This document shows, one piece after another, positions 10,364-18,903 of a stretch of 64,000 nt of DNA (its first letter is position 1; each line of letters begins with the position of its first letter). The notes under the pieces were generated by a model. The model saw nothing but the letters and a program-made list of their open reading frames with translations. It had not been told where the DNA came from and made no database searches. The translations under genes and the position numbers were made by a program. This DNA is from Sphingomonas sp. SORGH_AS_0950 (lineage in GTDB: Bacteria; Pseudomonadota; Alphaproteobacteria; Sphingomonadales; Sphingomonadaceae): contig NZ_JAUTAE010000001.1 in assembly GCF_030818415.1 (NCBI RefSeq), forward strand, positions 2,032,001 to 2,096,000, written 5' to 3'.

Positions 10364-10375
10364 ATATGGCCATAT
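10364..10375. promoter_or_regulatory. Twelve-base perfect palindrome upstream of the chemotaxis operon
   Basis: ATATGGCCATAT is a perfect dyad, extended by CC on the left and GG on the right, 86 bases before the MCP start in a 160-bp non-coding gap. It could be an operator for the operon. No named regulator matches it. Confidence 0.35.
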
Positions 10376-10460
10376 AGGCCGGAGGAGCCGGGACAGGGCC
10401 CCTATCCTCCGTACCCCAGGCGCAGCTCCCTGCGCATGAGTTTTTGGAGGGTGTACCCCG

Positions 10461-11921
10461 ATGTTGTCCTGGTTTGAAAAGACGGCGCCGATCCGTCTGA
10501 AGTTCGACGTGCTGACCATTGTCTATGGCGGGCTTGGTGCCGTCGGGCTGGGCGCGACCATTGCGGCGAATGGCGGCTTTTCGTTCACGCTGCCCGTCAT
10601 CGCCGCGACTTTGGCGCTGGCCGCGTCGATCCTGGTGATGCGGGTCAGCCGCAAGCTGATCTGCGACCCCTATGTCGGCTCGGTCGTCGCCATGGAGGCG
10701 CTGGCCGCGGGCGATGTCCATCGCGAGATCCGGTACACCGATTACCGCGACTGCATCGGGCGGATCGCCAAGGCCATGGAGGTCTTCCAGCGCAATGCCG
10801 CCAATGTCCAGCAGGCCGCCGAGGCGCAGCAGATCGTCGTCGGTGCGCTGGGCAAGGGGCTGGGCGAACTGGCCGAGGGCAATCTGACCGTGGCGATCCA
10901 GGCGCCCTTCCCCGCCGATTACGAACGGCTGCGCAGCGACTTCAACCGCGCGGTCGAGGCGCTGTCGCGCGCGATGAGCGCGGTGACGGTGGCCACCCAT
11001 GGCATCAATTCGGGCGCCAGCGACATCCGCCAGGCCTCCGACGACCTGTCGCAGCGCACCGAGCAGCAGGCCGCCAGCCTGGAGGAAACCGCCGCCGCGA
11101 TGGACGAGATCAACTCGACCGTCCGCCAGACCGCCGAGGGCGCCACCCGTGCCAACCGCGCCGTCGCCGATGCCCGGATCGAGGCCGAACAATCGGGTGC
11201 CGTCGTCCGCCGCGCGGTCGAGGCCATGGCCGGGATCGAACGCGCGTCGAGCGAAATCTCCGAGATCATCAGCGTCATCGACGGCATCGCCTTCCAGACC
11301 AACCTGCTGGCGCTGAACGCCGGGGTCGAGGCCGCGCGCGCGGGCGACGCGGGCAAGGGCTTCGCGGTCGTCGCATCGGAAGTCCGCGCGCTGGCGCAGC
11401 GTTCGGCCGACGCGGCCAAGGACGTGAAGTCGCGCATCCTCGCCAGCTCCGAACAGGTCGAGGCGGGGGTCAGCCTGGTCAGCGAGACCGGCAAGGCGCT
11501 GGAGCGGATCATCGGCCAGATCGCCGAGATCAGCACGCTGGTCGAGAATATCGCCGGTTCGGCGGAAAAACAGGCCAACGGGCTGCAGGAGGTCAACATC
11601 GCCGTGTCCGCGATGGACGGCGTGACCCAGCAGAATGCCGCGATGGTCGAACAGGCGACCGCCGCCGCCCGTTCGCTGGCGGTCGAGGCCGACAGCCTGG
11701 CCCGCGAGATCGCGCGCTTCCGGGTCAATCCCCATTCGGGTGAGGGCTTTGCCGCCCCGGCGCCCGCGCCCCGGCCGCAGCCGCAACCCCAGCCGGTCCA
11801 CCAGATGCAGGAACGCGCCGCCGCCGCCGGACGCCGCATCGTCCAGACGGCGCGCACGTCCGCCCCGTCGACCGGCAATGCCGCGCTGGCGGTCAACGAG
11901 GACGACTGGACCGAGTTCTGA
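10461..11921 (+). CDS. Methyl-accepting chemotaxis protein without a periplasmic sensor domain
   Basis: Chemoreceptor of 486 residues, first gene of the chemotaxis operon. Two hydrophobic segments (about residues 17-35 and 42-60) are separated only by GGFSF, so there is no periplasmic ligand domain. A HAMP-like stretch (LICDPYVGSVVAMEALAAGD) and a second helical linker follow. The signalling hairpin tip is IDGIAFQTNLLALNAGVEAARAG, followed by the conserved FAVVASEVRALAQRSADAAK. After a Pro/Gln-rich linker the protein ends in DDWTEF, resembling the aromatic C-terminal pentapeptide that tethers CheR and CheB on other receptors. Possible inputs are membrane or cytoplasmic state, or a partner protein. 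TTGGAGGG precedes the start. Confidence 0.9.
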   Translation: MLSWFEKTAPIRLKFDVLTIVYGGLGAVGLGATIAANGGFSFTLPVIAATLALAASILVMRVSRKLICDPYVGSVVAMEALAAGDVHREIRYTDYRDCIGRIAKAMEVFQRNAANVQQAAEAQQIVVGALGKGLGELAEGNLTVAIQAPFPADYERLRSDFNRAVEALSRAMSAVTVATHGINSGASDIRQASDDLSQRTEQQAASLEETAAAMDEINSTVRQTAEGATRANRAVADARIEAEQSGAVVRRAVEAMAGIERASSEISEIISVIDGIAFQTNLLALNAGVEAARAGDAGKGFAVVASEVRALAQRSADAAKDVKSRILASSEQVEAGVSLVSETGKALERIIGQIAEISTLVENIAGSAEKQANGLQEVNIAVSAMDGVTQQNAAMVEQATAAARSLAVEADSLAREIARFRVNPHSGEGFAAPAPAPRPQPQPQPVHQMQERAAAAGRRIVQTARTSAPSTGNAALAVNEDDWTEF

Positions 11922-12010
11922 CCGGCGCGCGCCTGAATATGGCGCAACCCACGCTTTTTTAACGACCTCTGATCCATTCTGTCATCGAACCCCGCGTCTG
12001 GAGTCTTCCC

Positions 12011-12280
12011 GTGACCGCTCTGTCCCTCGCCCCCGTGCTCGACACCACCGCCGCCGCCCCGTTGCGCCAGGCGCTGCTCGATCTGATCGCATCGGGCGAT
12101 GCCATCGCGCTCGACGGCGCACAGGTGACCCAGGCGGGGCAGGCCTGTCTCCAGGTGCTGGCCAGCGCGCAGGCGATGGCGGCCTCGATCCGGACCGACT
12201 TCGAACTCCAGAACCCCTCCGAAGCGCTGGCTTCGATGATCGCACTGGCGGGGCTCGACACCCTCGTCGCCGCTGCCTGA
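12011..12280 (+). CDS. Small STAS-domain protein of the chemotaxis operon
   Basis: An 89-residue protein with the outline of a STAS (anti-sigma-antagonist-like) domain: an N-terminal strand (LSLAPVLDTTAAAPLRQALL), then ALDGAQVTQAGQACLQVLASA and IRTDFELQNPSEALASMIALAGL. The usual phosphorylated Ser in the D-S-(S/T)-G loop is replaced here by TQAGQAC, so phospho-regulation is doubtful. GTG start at 12011. It lies 13 bp before cheA, a position where STAS proteins occur in other alphaproteobacterial che operons. Function within the pathway is unknown to me; a scaffold or linker role is possible. Confidence 0.75.
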   Translation: MTALSLAPVLDTTAAAPLRQALLDLIASGDAIALDGAQVTQAGQACLQVLASAQAMAASIRTDFELQNPSEALASMIALAGLDTLVAAA

Positions 12281-12293
12281 AAGGCCCGACTCG

Positions 12294-14489
12294 ATGAATC
12301 TCGATGAGATCCAGCAGATCTTCTTCCAGGAATGCGAAGAAGGCCTCGGCGCGCTGGAAACCGCCTTTGCCGATCTGAAGCGCGGCCGTCACGACGACGA
12401 GACGATCAACACCGTCTTTCGCGCGGTCCATTCGATCAAGGGCGGCGCGGGCGCCTTCGGGCATGAACGGCTCCAGCATTTCTCGCACCATTACGAAACG
12501 GTGCTCGACCTGATCCGCAACGGCACCCTGCCGCTGGGCGAGTCGCTGATCGACCTGATCGTCGCCGCGTTCGACACGCTGGCCGACCATGTCGCCGCCG
12601 CGCGCGGCGAGGGCGGCGTGCCTGCCGACGAGGCGATGCTGGAACGGCTGGACGCCGCCGCGAAGGGCGAGATCGCCAGCAGCACGGCCGAGCCGGTCGT
12701 CGAGCCGGCCGCCGCCCCCGAGTCGCCCGCCGCCGCCGCCGCGCTGGACGATTTCGACGCGCTGTTCGCGATGCTCGAAGAGCCCGTCGCCCCGGTCGAG
12801 GCGGCCGCCCCCGAGTGGATCGTCACCGTCTATCCCGGTCCGCGCGCCTTCGATCACGGGGCCGAGCCGATGCTCGCGCTGCGCGAACTGGCGCGCATGG
12901 GCGGACGCACCCTGTCCGCCGACCTGTCCGAGCTGCCGCTGCTCGACGGAATGGATGCCGAGCGCGCCTATATCGGCGTCACCATGGCGCTGCCCGGTGC
13001 AATCGACGAGGACGACATCCGCGCGGTGTTCGACTTCGCCGATCCGCAATGCCGCCTGACCGTCACCCGCAGCGACGCCGTATCGGCCGAGCCCGAAGCG
13101 GTCGCCGAACCCGTGGCCGAGCCCGAACCGCTCCCCATCGCCCCGGTCGAGGCGGCCGCCCCCGCAAAGCCGGTCGTGATCGAGCCCGCCGCGCCGGTGG
13201 TGGTCGCCGCCCCCGCCGCCCCGCCGCTGCCCGAGGCCGCCCCCGTCGTGTCGGTGACCGAGGCCGCAAACAGCCCGCGTGTCGCCGCCGCCGCCGCGCA
13301 GACGATCCGCGTCGACCTCGACAAGCTGGACCGGCTGGTCAATCTGGTCGGCGAGCTGGTCATCACCCAGGCGATGCTGGCGCAGCGCCTGTCCGAGAAC
13401 GACATGGGTTCGATCTCCGAGCTGTCCGATCTCGACCATCTGACGCGCGAGCTTCAGGATTCCACGATGGCGATCCGCGCGCAGCCGATGAAGACGGTGT
13501 TCAGCCGCGTGCCGCGCATCATCCGCGAACTCGAAGTCGAAACCGGCAAGCGCGTCCGCCTGGAGGTGGAGGGCGAGATGACCGAGGTCGACAAGACCGT
13601 GGTCGAGCGCATCGGCGAGCCGCTCACCCATCTGATCCGCAACGCCGTCGACCATGGCCTGGAAACCCCGGCGGACCGCAAGGCGCTGGGCAAGGACAGT
13701 GAGGGCGTCGTCACGCTGTCGGCCGCGCACCAGTCGGGCCGGATCGTCATCACGGTGGCCGATGACGGGCGCGGCATCGACCGCGCGCGCGTCAAGGCCA
13801 AGGCGATCGAGCGCGGCATCATCGCCCCCGATGCGCAGCTGTCCGAGGAAGAGATCGACAATCTGATCTTCGCCCCCGGCTTTTCGACCGCCGCCGTCGT
13901 CTCCAACATCTCCGGGCGCGGCGTCGGCATGGACGTGGTGCGCAAGAACATCCAGGCGCTGGGCGGCCGCATCGGCATCCAGTCCGAACTGGGCAAGGGG
14001 TCGAGCTTCTCGCTCAGCCTGCCGCTGACGCTGGCGGTGCTGGACGGCATGATCGTCACGGTCGGCGACCAGACCTTCGTCATCCCGCTGACCCATATCG
14101 TCGAAAGCCTGCGTCCCGGCGTGGACGAGGTGCATTTCGTCGGCGGCCAGTCGCCGCTGCTCGACGTGCGCGGCACCTATGTCCCGGTCCACCGCGTCGG
14201 CGAACAGCTGGGCGTGGGCGGCGCGACGCGGCAGCCCGAGGATGCGGTGCTGATCGTGGTCGAAAGCGACCAGGGCCAGGCCGTGCTGATGGTCGACTCG
14301 ATCCAGGACCAGCGCCAGGTCGTCGTGAAGAGCCTGGAGGCCAATTACCGCGCCATCCATGGCCTGGCGGGCGCCACCATCCTGGGCGACGGCCGGGTCG
14401 CGCTGATCCTCGACGTCGATGCGCTGATCGGCCGCTGGCGGCGCGACGGGCGCAGCTCGGGCGCCTTCATCGAAGACCTGGCCGCGTGA
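12294..14489 (+). CDS. cheA: Chemotaxis histidine kinase CheA
   Basis: Cytoplasmic kinase of 731 residues that phosphorylates CheY and CheB under receptor control. P1 (HPt) holds FRAVHSIKGGAGAFG with His46 as phosphosite. An Ala/Pro-rich linker leads to a P2-like region (about 165-265), followed by another Ala/Pro/Glu-rich linker. P3 dimerisation begins IRVDLDKLDRLVNLVGELV. P4 shows HLIRNAVDHGLE (N box), VADDGRGID (G1) and GRGVGMDVVRKNI (G2). P5, the CheW-like coupling domain, runs from SLPLTLAVLDGMIVTVGDQT to the C-terminus. The next gene, cheR, starts at a GTG overlapping its TGA, so the two are translationally coupled. Confidence 0.96.
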   Translation: MNLDEIQQIFFQECEEGLGALETAFADLKRGRHDDETINTVFRAVHSIKGGAGAFGHERLQHFSHHYETVLDLIRNGTLPLGESLIDLIVAAFDTLADHVAAARGEGGVPADEAMLERLDAAAKGEIASSTAEPVVEPAAAPESPAAAAALDDFDALFAMLEEPVAPVEAAAPEWIVTVYPGPRAFDHGAEPMLALRELARMGGRTLSADLSELPLLDGMDAERAYIGVTMALPGAIDEDDIRAVFDFADPQCRLTVTRSDAVSAEPEAVAEPVAEPEPLPIAPVEAAAPAKPVVIEPAAPVVVAAPAAPPLPEAAPVVSVTEAANSPRVAAAAAQTIRVDLDKLDRLVNLVGELVITQAMLAQRLSENDMGSISELSDLDHLTRELQDSTMAIRAQPMKTVFSRVPRIIRELEVETGKRVRLEVEGEMTEVDKTVVERIGEPLTHLIRNAVDHGLETPADRKALGKDSEGVVTLSAAHQSGRIVITVADDGRGIDRARVKAKAIERGIIAPDAQLSEEEIDNLIFAPGFSTAAVVSNISGRGVGMDVVRKNIQALGGRIGIQSELGKGSSFSLSLPLTLAVLDGMIVTVGDQTFVIPLTHIVESLRPGVDEVHFVGGQSPLLDVRGTYVPVHRVGEQLGVGGATRQPEDAVLIVVESDQGQAVLMVDSIQDQRQVVVKSLEANYRAIHGLAGATILGDGRVALILDVDALIGRWRRDGRSSGAFIEDLAA

Positions 14490-15343
14490 ACGCCTTCGCC
14501 GCCCTTCCCGAACGCGAGATGGAGTTCGCCTTCTCGGCGGCCGACCATCGCGCGATCGCGGATCTGATCTATGCCGAATCGGGCATCCTGCTGCCCGATA
14601 CCAAGGCCAAGCTGATCTATGGGCGGCTCGCGCGGCGGTTGCGCGCCTGCGGGCTGTCGACCTTTCCCGATTATCTGGCGCTGGTCGCCAGCGATGCCGG
14701 GGAGCGCGCCCGCGCGGTCGATGCGCTGACCACCAACCACACCGCCTTCTTTCGCGAAAATCATCATTTCGAGCATTTCCGGGAATCGCTCTGGCCGGGC
14801 TTTGCCGAACGGCTGGCCTCGGGCGGGCGCGTGCGCGTCTGGTCGGCGGCCTGTTCCAGCGGCGAGGAACCCTATTCGCTGATGATGACGATCCTGGGCA
14901 CCGACACCCGCGCCGCCGACAAGCTGGCGCGGCAGGATTTCCGGGTGCTGGCGACCGACCTGTCGCCCAGCGTCATCGCGACCGCGCGCGCGGGCCGCTA
15001 TCCGCTCGACACGACGCGCGCCATGCCCGCCGCGATGCGATCGGCCTGGTGCCGCCGGGTCGGCGACATGGACGAATTGTCGCCCGTCTTGCGCGAACCG
15101 ATCGCGTTCCGCGAGCTCAACCTGCTCCGCAAATGGCCGATGCGGCGGCCATTCGATGTGATCTTCTGCCGCAACGTCATGATTTACTTCGACGAACCGA
15201 CCAAGGCCCAACTGCTTGCCCGCTTCGCCGACCAGCTGGTCGACGGCGGCATCCTCTACATTGGTCACGCCGAACGCATCCCGCCGGAAGTAGCGGCGCG
15301 CTTTCACTGCATCGGTCGCACCGCTTTCCAGAAAGTATCCTGA
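14486..15343 (+). CDS. cheR: Chemotaxis protein methyltransferase CheR
   Basis: S-adenosylmethionine-dependent methyltransferase of 285 residues that methylates glutamates on the MCP. The N-terminal helical domain carries ALTTNHTAFFRENHHFE, the usual receptor-contact region. The SAM-binding core has VWSAACSSGEEPYSLMMT, FRVLATDLSPSVIATARAGRY and FDVIFCRNVMIYFD, all diagnostic. GTG start at 14486 overlaps the cheA stop, and its own TGA overlaps the cheB ATG. The CheR beta-subdomain plus the DDWTEF tail of the MCP suggests pentapeptide tethering. Confidence 0.95.
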   Translation: MNAFAALPEREMEFAFSAADHRAIADLIYAESGILLPDTKAKLIYGRLARRLRACGLSTFPDYLALVASDAGERARAVDALTTNHTAFFRENHHFEHFRESLWPGFAERLASGGRVRVWSAACSSGEEPYSLMMTILGTDTRAADKLARQDFRVLATDLSPSVIATARAGRYPLDTTRAMPAAMRSAWCRRVGDMDELSPVLREPIAFRELNLLRKWPMRRPFDVIFCRNVMIYFDEPTKAQLLARFADQLVDGGILYIGHAERIPPEVAARFHCIGRTAFQKVS

Positions 15344-16359
15344 TGGCCGTACGTACATTGATTGTCGACGACTCCCCCACCATGCGCGCCTTGATCGCGG
15401 GGATGCTCAGCCGCGACCCCGATATCGAAGTGGTCGGCGCGGCCAATGGACCGCACCAGGCGCGCGAGATGATCAAGGCGCTGGACCCCGACGTCATCAC
15501 GCTGGACGTCGAGATGCCCGACATGAACGGGCTCGACTTCCTCGAACGCGTCATGCGGCTGCGTCCGATGCCGGTGGTCATGCTCTCGACGCTGACCCAG
15601 GCGGGCGCGGACACCACCATCCGCGCGCTGGAACTGGGCGCGGTCGAATGCTGCGCCAAGCCCGCGACCAACTGCGTCGATCCGCGCATCGCCGAAAGCG
15701 TCAAGGCCGCCGCGAGCAGCCGCCGCATCCGCGTGCGCGACATGACGCCCGCCGCGCCGGTGCCGATGGCCGATTTCAAGCCGATCCCCGGCTCGCTGAT
15801 CGCGATCGGCGCGTCGACCGGCGGGGTCGAGGCGCTGATCCAGGTGCTGAGCGGCTTTCCCGCCAACTGCCCGCCGACCGTCATCGTGCAGCATATGCCC
15901 GCGACCTTCACGACCAGCTTCGCCGCCCGGCTCGACCGGCTGTCCAAGCCGACCGTGGCCGAGGCGCGCCACGGCCAACCGCTGCTGCCCGGCCATGTCT
16001 ATCTCGCGCCCGGCGGCACCCATCACATGGAGGTCGGCGGCACCGAGGGCCAGTATCGCGCCCGCCTGATCCCCGACGATCCGACCAGCGGCCACCGCCC
16101 CTCGGTCGACCGCCTGTTCCACAGCGTCGCCAAGAATGTCGGCACCAAGGCGGTCGGCGCGATCCTGACCGGCATGGGCCGCGACGGCGCCGACGGCCTG
16201 CTCGCGATGCGCGGCAAGGGCTGTTTCACCGTCGGCCAGGACCGGGACAGCTGCGTCGTCTATGGCATGCCCGGCGTCGCGCAGGAGGTGGGTGCGGTGA
16301 CCAAGCAGTTGACGCTGACGCGTATCGCGCCCGCGCTGATCGACCGGTGCCGGGCGTGA
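15343..16359 (+). CDS. cheB: Protein-glutamate methylesterase/deamidase CheB (active form)
   Basis: Removes methyl groups from, and deamidates, receptor glutamates, activated by CheA phosphorylation. The 338-residue protein has an N-terminal receiver (LIVDDSPTMRALIAGML; Asp55 in TLDVEMPDMNG) and a C-terminal esterase with an intact catalytic triad: Ser in AIGASTGGVEAL, His in VIVQHMPATFT and Asp in LTGMGRDGADG. ATG start overlaps the cheR stop. It is the functional counterpart to the degenerate paralogue at 17888-18901, so direct comparison is possible within one operon. Confidence 0.96.
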   Translation: MAVRTLIVDDSPTMRALIAGMLSRDPDIEVVGAANGPHQAREMIKALDPDVITLDVEMPDMNGLDFLERVMRLRPMPVVMLSTLTQAGADTTIRALELGAVECCAKPATNCVDPRIAESVKAAASSRRIRVRDMTPAAPVPMADFKPIPGSLIAIGASTGGVEALIQVLSGFPANCPPTVIVQHMPATFTTSFAARLDRLSKPTVAEARHGQPLLPGHVYLAPGGTHHMEVGGTEGQYRARLIPDDPTSGHRPSVDRLFHSVAKNVGTKAVGAILTGMGRDGADGLLAMRGKGCFTVGQDRDSCVVYGMPGVAQEVGAVTKQLTLTRIAPALIDRCRA

Positions 16360-16367
16360 TCGTCGCC

Positions 16368-16958
16368 ATGGCCCAGTCCTTTCCGCCGCCGCCGCCATTC
16401 ACCCGGCTGGCGCATCGCGACGGTCTTCGCCGGATCAACGTGATCCAGGGAGAGACCCGCGTCAGCCAGGACAAGGAGGTCGTGCTGACCACCGTGCTGG
16501 GCAGCTGCATTTCGGCCTGCCTGTACGATCCGGTCGCGGGAATCGGCGGTCTGAACCATTTTTTGCTCGCCGAACCGGGTGCCGCGGAAACCGATCCTAA
16601 ATCCATGCAGCGCTATGGCGTCTATGCGATGGAAGTTCTGATCAACGCGATGATGGCGCTCGGCGCCCAGCGGCACAGCCTGAAGGCCCGGCTGTTCGGC
16701 GGGGCGATGATGCGCGACGGGTTCCGCGACATCGGCGCGGCCAATGCGCAATTCGCCCGCCGTTTCCTGGCGGACGAGCGGATCGCGCTGGTCGGCGAGG
16801 ATGTCGGCGGGATCAGTGCGCGTCGCGTCGAGTTCCGCCCCGCGCTGGGCCTGGCCCGCTGCCGCCATGTGACGGACACGGCGGTTCCGGCGCCGCGCGC
16901 CGCGCGCCCCGCTCCGCCGCCGCCACCCGCCGCGACCGGCGACGTGGAATTCTTCTGA
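16368..16958 (+). CDS. cheD: Chemoreceptor glutamine deamidase CheD
   Basis: Deamidates receptor glutamines and typically tunes adaptation. The 196-residue protein has the CheD core VVLTTVLGSCISACLYDPVAGIG with the catalytic Cys and the following His in GLNHFLLAE, plus KARLFGGAMM and the conserved F-RRFL..E..-LVGEDVGG region. A proline-rich tail (PPPPPAATGDVEFF) ends in aromatic residues, unusual for CheD and reminiscent of a docking peptide. I use the ATG at 16368. A GTG at 16356 overlapping the cheB stop is equally possible; neither has a clear ribosome-binding site. Confidence 0.92.
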   Translation: MAQSFPPPPPFTRLAHRDGLRRINVIQGETRVSQDKEVVLTTVLGSCISACLYDPVAGIGGLNHFLLAEPGAAETDPKSMQRYGVYAMEVLINAMMALGAQRHSLKARLFGGAMMRDGFRDIGAANAQFARRFLADERIALVGEDVGGISARRVEFRPALGLARCRHVTDTAVPAPRAARPAPPPPPAATGDVEFF

Positions 16959-17368
16959 TGACCCTCGATACCTCCATGAAAGGCCCATTCGTGTCCCAAC
17001 TCATCATGACCGTGGACGATTCGCCCAGCATGAGAATGCTTCTGCGCGCCGCGCTCACCGATATGGGATATCGGGTGCTCGAGGCCGAGGACGGCGTTCA
17101 TGCGCTCGACACGCTGGACGGGGTCACCGCCGACACCGCCCCGGATCTGGTCATCACCGACATCAACATGCCGCGCATGGACGGTTTCGGCCTGATCGAG
17201 GCGCTGCGTCGCCAGCCCGGCCACCGCAACCTGCCGATCCTGGTGCTGACCACCGAAAGCTCCGACGAGAAGAAGGCCCGCGCGCGCGAGGCGGGGGCGA
17301 CCGGCTGGATCGTCAAGCCCTTCAACCCCGAAAAGCTCGCCGCGGCCATCCGCCGCGTGCTGCACTGA
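16958..17368 (+). CDS. cheY: Single-domain response regulator CheY
   Basis: Receiver-only protein of up to 136 residues that should carry the signal from CheA to the flagellar motor. Acidic pair in MTVDDSPSMRMLL, phosphosite Asp68 in ITDINMPRMDG, Thr in VLTTESSDEKKARAREAGA and Lys in WIVKPFNPEKL are all present. The ATG at 16958 overlaps the cheD stop (TGATG). A GTG at 16991 would give a protein starting SQLIMTVDD, closer to ordinary CheY length, and has AAAGG a few bases upstream, so the first 11 residues may not be made. Confidence 0.95.
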   Translation: MTLDTSMKGPFVSQLIMTVDDSPSMRMLLRAALTDMGYRVLEAEDGVHALDTLDGVTADTAPDLVITDINMPRMDGFGLIEALRRQPGHRNLPILVLTTESSDEKKARAREAGATGWIVKPFNPEKLAAAIRRVLH

Positions 17369-17393
17369 TCCCCTGATCCCGAGGAACCCGACC

Positions 17394-17837
17394 ATGTCGC
17401 GTCAGCTCATCACCTTCCAGCTCGGCGACCAGATACTGGGCGTCGACATCATGGCCATCCGCGAGATCCGCGCTTGGTCGCCCGCGACCCCGCTGCCCAA
17501 CGTGCCCGCGCATGTGCGCGGCGTGGTGAACCTGCGCGGCGTGGTCCTGCCGGTCCTCGACCTGCGGCACCGGCTGGGCTGGGGCGTGACCGATCCGAGC
17601 GCTCGGCACGTCATCATCGTGGTGCGGATCGGCGAGCAGCTCCAGGGCCTGATCGTCGATGCGGTCAACGACATCGTGACCATCCCGCCCGAGGCGATGC
17701 AGCCCCTGCCCGACATGGGCGAGGCGACGGCGGCGCATTACCTGGAAGGGCTGGCCACGATCGAACAGCGGCTGATCCTGATCCTGGCGCTCGACCGCCT
17801 GTCCGATAGCGTTTCGTTAACCGCCGAAGCCGCATAA
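17394..17837 (+). CDS. cheW: Chemotaxis coupling protein CheW
   Basis: Adaptor of 147 residues that bridges CheA and the receptor. The beta-barrel SH3-like fold is recognisable from ITFQLGDQILGVDIMAIREI, PNVPAHVRGVVNLRGVVLPV, DLRHRLGW, HVIIVVRIGEQLQGLIVDAV and LILILALDRL. GAGGAA lies 11 bases before the ATG at 17394. The first cytosolic arm (VNLRGVVLPVLDL) is fully conserved. A 50-bp gap separates it from the next gene. Confidence 0.95.
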   Translation: MSRQLITFQLGDQILGVDIMAIREIRAWSPATPLPNVPAHVRGVVNLRGVVLPVLDLRHRLGWGVTDPSARHVIIVVRIGEQLQGLIVDAVNDIVTIPPEAMQPLPDMGEATAAHYLEGLATIEQRLILILALDRLSDSVSLTAEAA

Positions 17838-17887
17838 ATCCCTCGTTTCTGGATGATAGCGGCGGATCCGTTGGAAGGTATTGGGTA

Positions 17888-18901
17888 ATGGCGGACGTTA
17901 AGGTTCTTGTCGTCGACGACTCGCTGACGATGCGGGTTCTGATCTCGGGCGCGCTGGAGCGGATCAAGGGCGTGACCGTGGTCGGTGCGGCCGACGGTGC
18001 GCAGGAAGCGCGCAAGATGGTCGACCAGTATCGGCCCGAGGTGATGACCCTCGACGTCGAGATGCCGGGCATGAGCGGGCTGGACTATCTGGCCGAGATC
18101 ATGACGGAACGACCGATGCCGGTCATCATGTTCTCGACCCGGACCGCCGCGGGCGCCGCCGAATCGGTCGAGGCGCTGCGGCTGGGTGCGATCGACTGTT
18201 TCCCCAAGCCCAAGGTCGCGGTGCAGGCCGAACTGGACGACATCATCGGCAAGCTGGGCAAGCGGATCAAGTCGGCGCGCAACGCCGATCTGAAGCGCGC
18301 CAAGGCGGGCAAGCTCGCCGCCGCGCGCAAGGCGCCCGCCGCCGACATGAACTGGAATGGCCGCCTGCTGGCGATCGGCGCGGATGCGGCGAACACCCAG
18401 GCGCTGTTCGACCTGTTCCAGACCTTCCCCGCCAACTGCCCGCCGACCCTGGTCGTGCAGCAGATGAGCCCCGGCCTGCTCGGTCCGATGATCGAGCAGC
18501 TGCGCGAACAGATCGCGCCCAAGGTCGTCGAGGCGACCGACGGCATGAAGGTCGAACAGGGCACCATCTATTTCGCACCGCAGGGCGAGACGCACATGGT
18601 CGTGGACAGCTGGCCCGAAGGCTCCATCCGCCTGCTCGCGCGCGAGCCGGTGGCGGGCGAGCGGCCCTCGATCTCGCTGCTGTTCGCCTCGGTCGCCAAG
18701 GCGGCGGGGAGCAACAGCCTGGGCGTGCTGGTCGCGCTGGACGACGAGGACGGCGCGGCGGGCCTGCGCGCGATGATGGCGGGCGGGGCCTATGCCATCG
18801 GGCGCAACGGCACCGACTTCACCCTGTCCAAGGGCATGGCGTCGCAACCGATCGCGGGCGACGCGATCGCCGCCAACATCCTCAAGCTCTGTAGCAAGTG
18901 A
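17888..18901 (+). CDS. CheB paralogue with degenerate methylesterase active site
   Basis: A 337-residue protein with the same architecture as CheB but altered catalysis. The receiver is intact (VLVVDDSLTMRVLI; Asp56 in TLDVEMPGMSG). In the esterase domain, the serine motif GASTGG is replaced by GADAAN (catalytic Ser lost), QHM is replaced by QQM (catalytic His lost), and only the Asp region (ALDDEDGAAG) is kept. The rest of the fold remains (FPANCPPTLVVQQM, GTIYFAPQGETHMV). It is therefore probably not an esterase. It could act as a phosphate sink for CheA, a competitor of CheB for the receptor, or a regulator. It is read in the same direction as cheW, with the usual spacing. Confidence 0.85.
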   Translation: MADVKVLVVDDSLTMRVLISGALERIKGVTVVGAADGAQEARKMVDQYRPEVMTLDVEMPGMSGLDYLAEIMTERPMPVIMFSTRTAAGAAESVEALRLGAIDCFPKPKVAVQAELDDIIGKLGKRIKSARNADLKRAKAGKLAAARKAPAADMNWNGRLLAIGADAANTQALFDLFQTFPANCPPTLVVQQMSPGLLGPMIEQLREQIAPKVVEATDGMKVEQGTIYFAPQGETHMVVDSWPEGSIRLLAREPVAGERPSISLLFASVAKAAGSNSLGVLVALDDEDGAAGLRAMMAGGAYAIGRNGTDFTLSKGMASQPIAGDAIAANILKLCSK

Positions 18902-18903
18902 CC

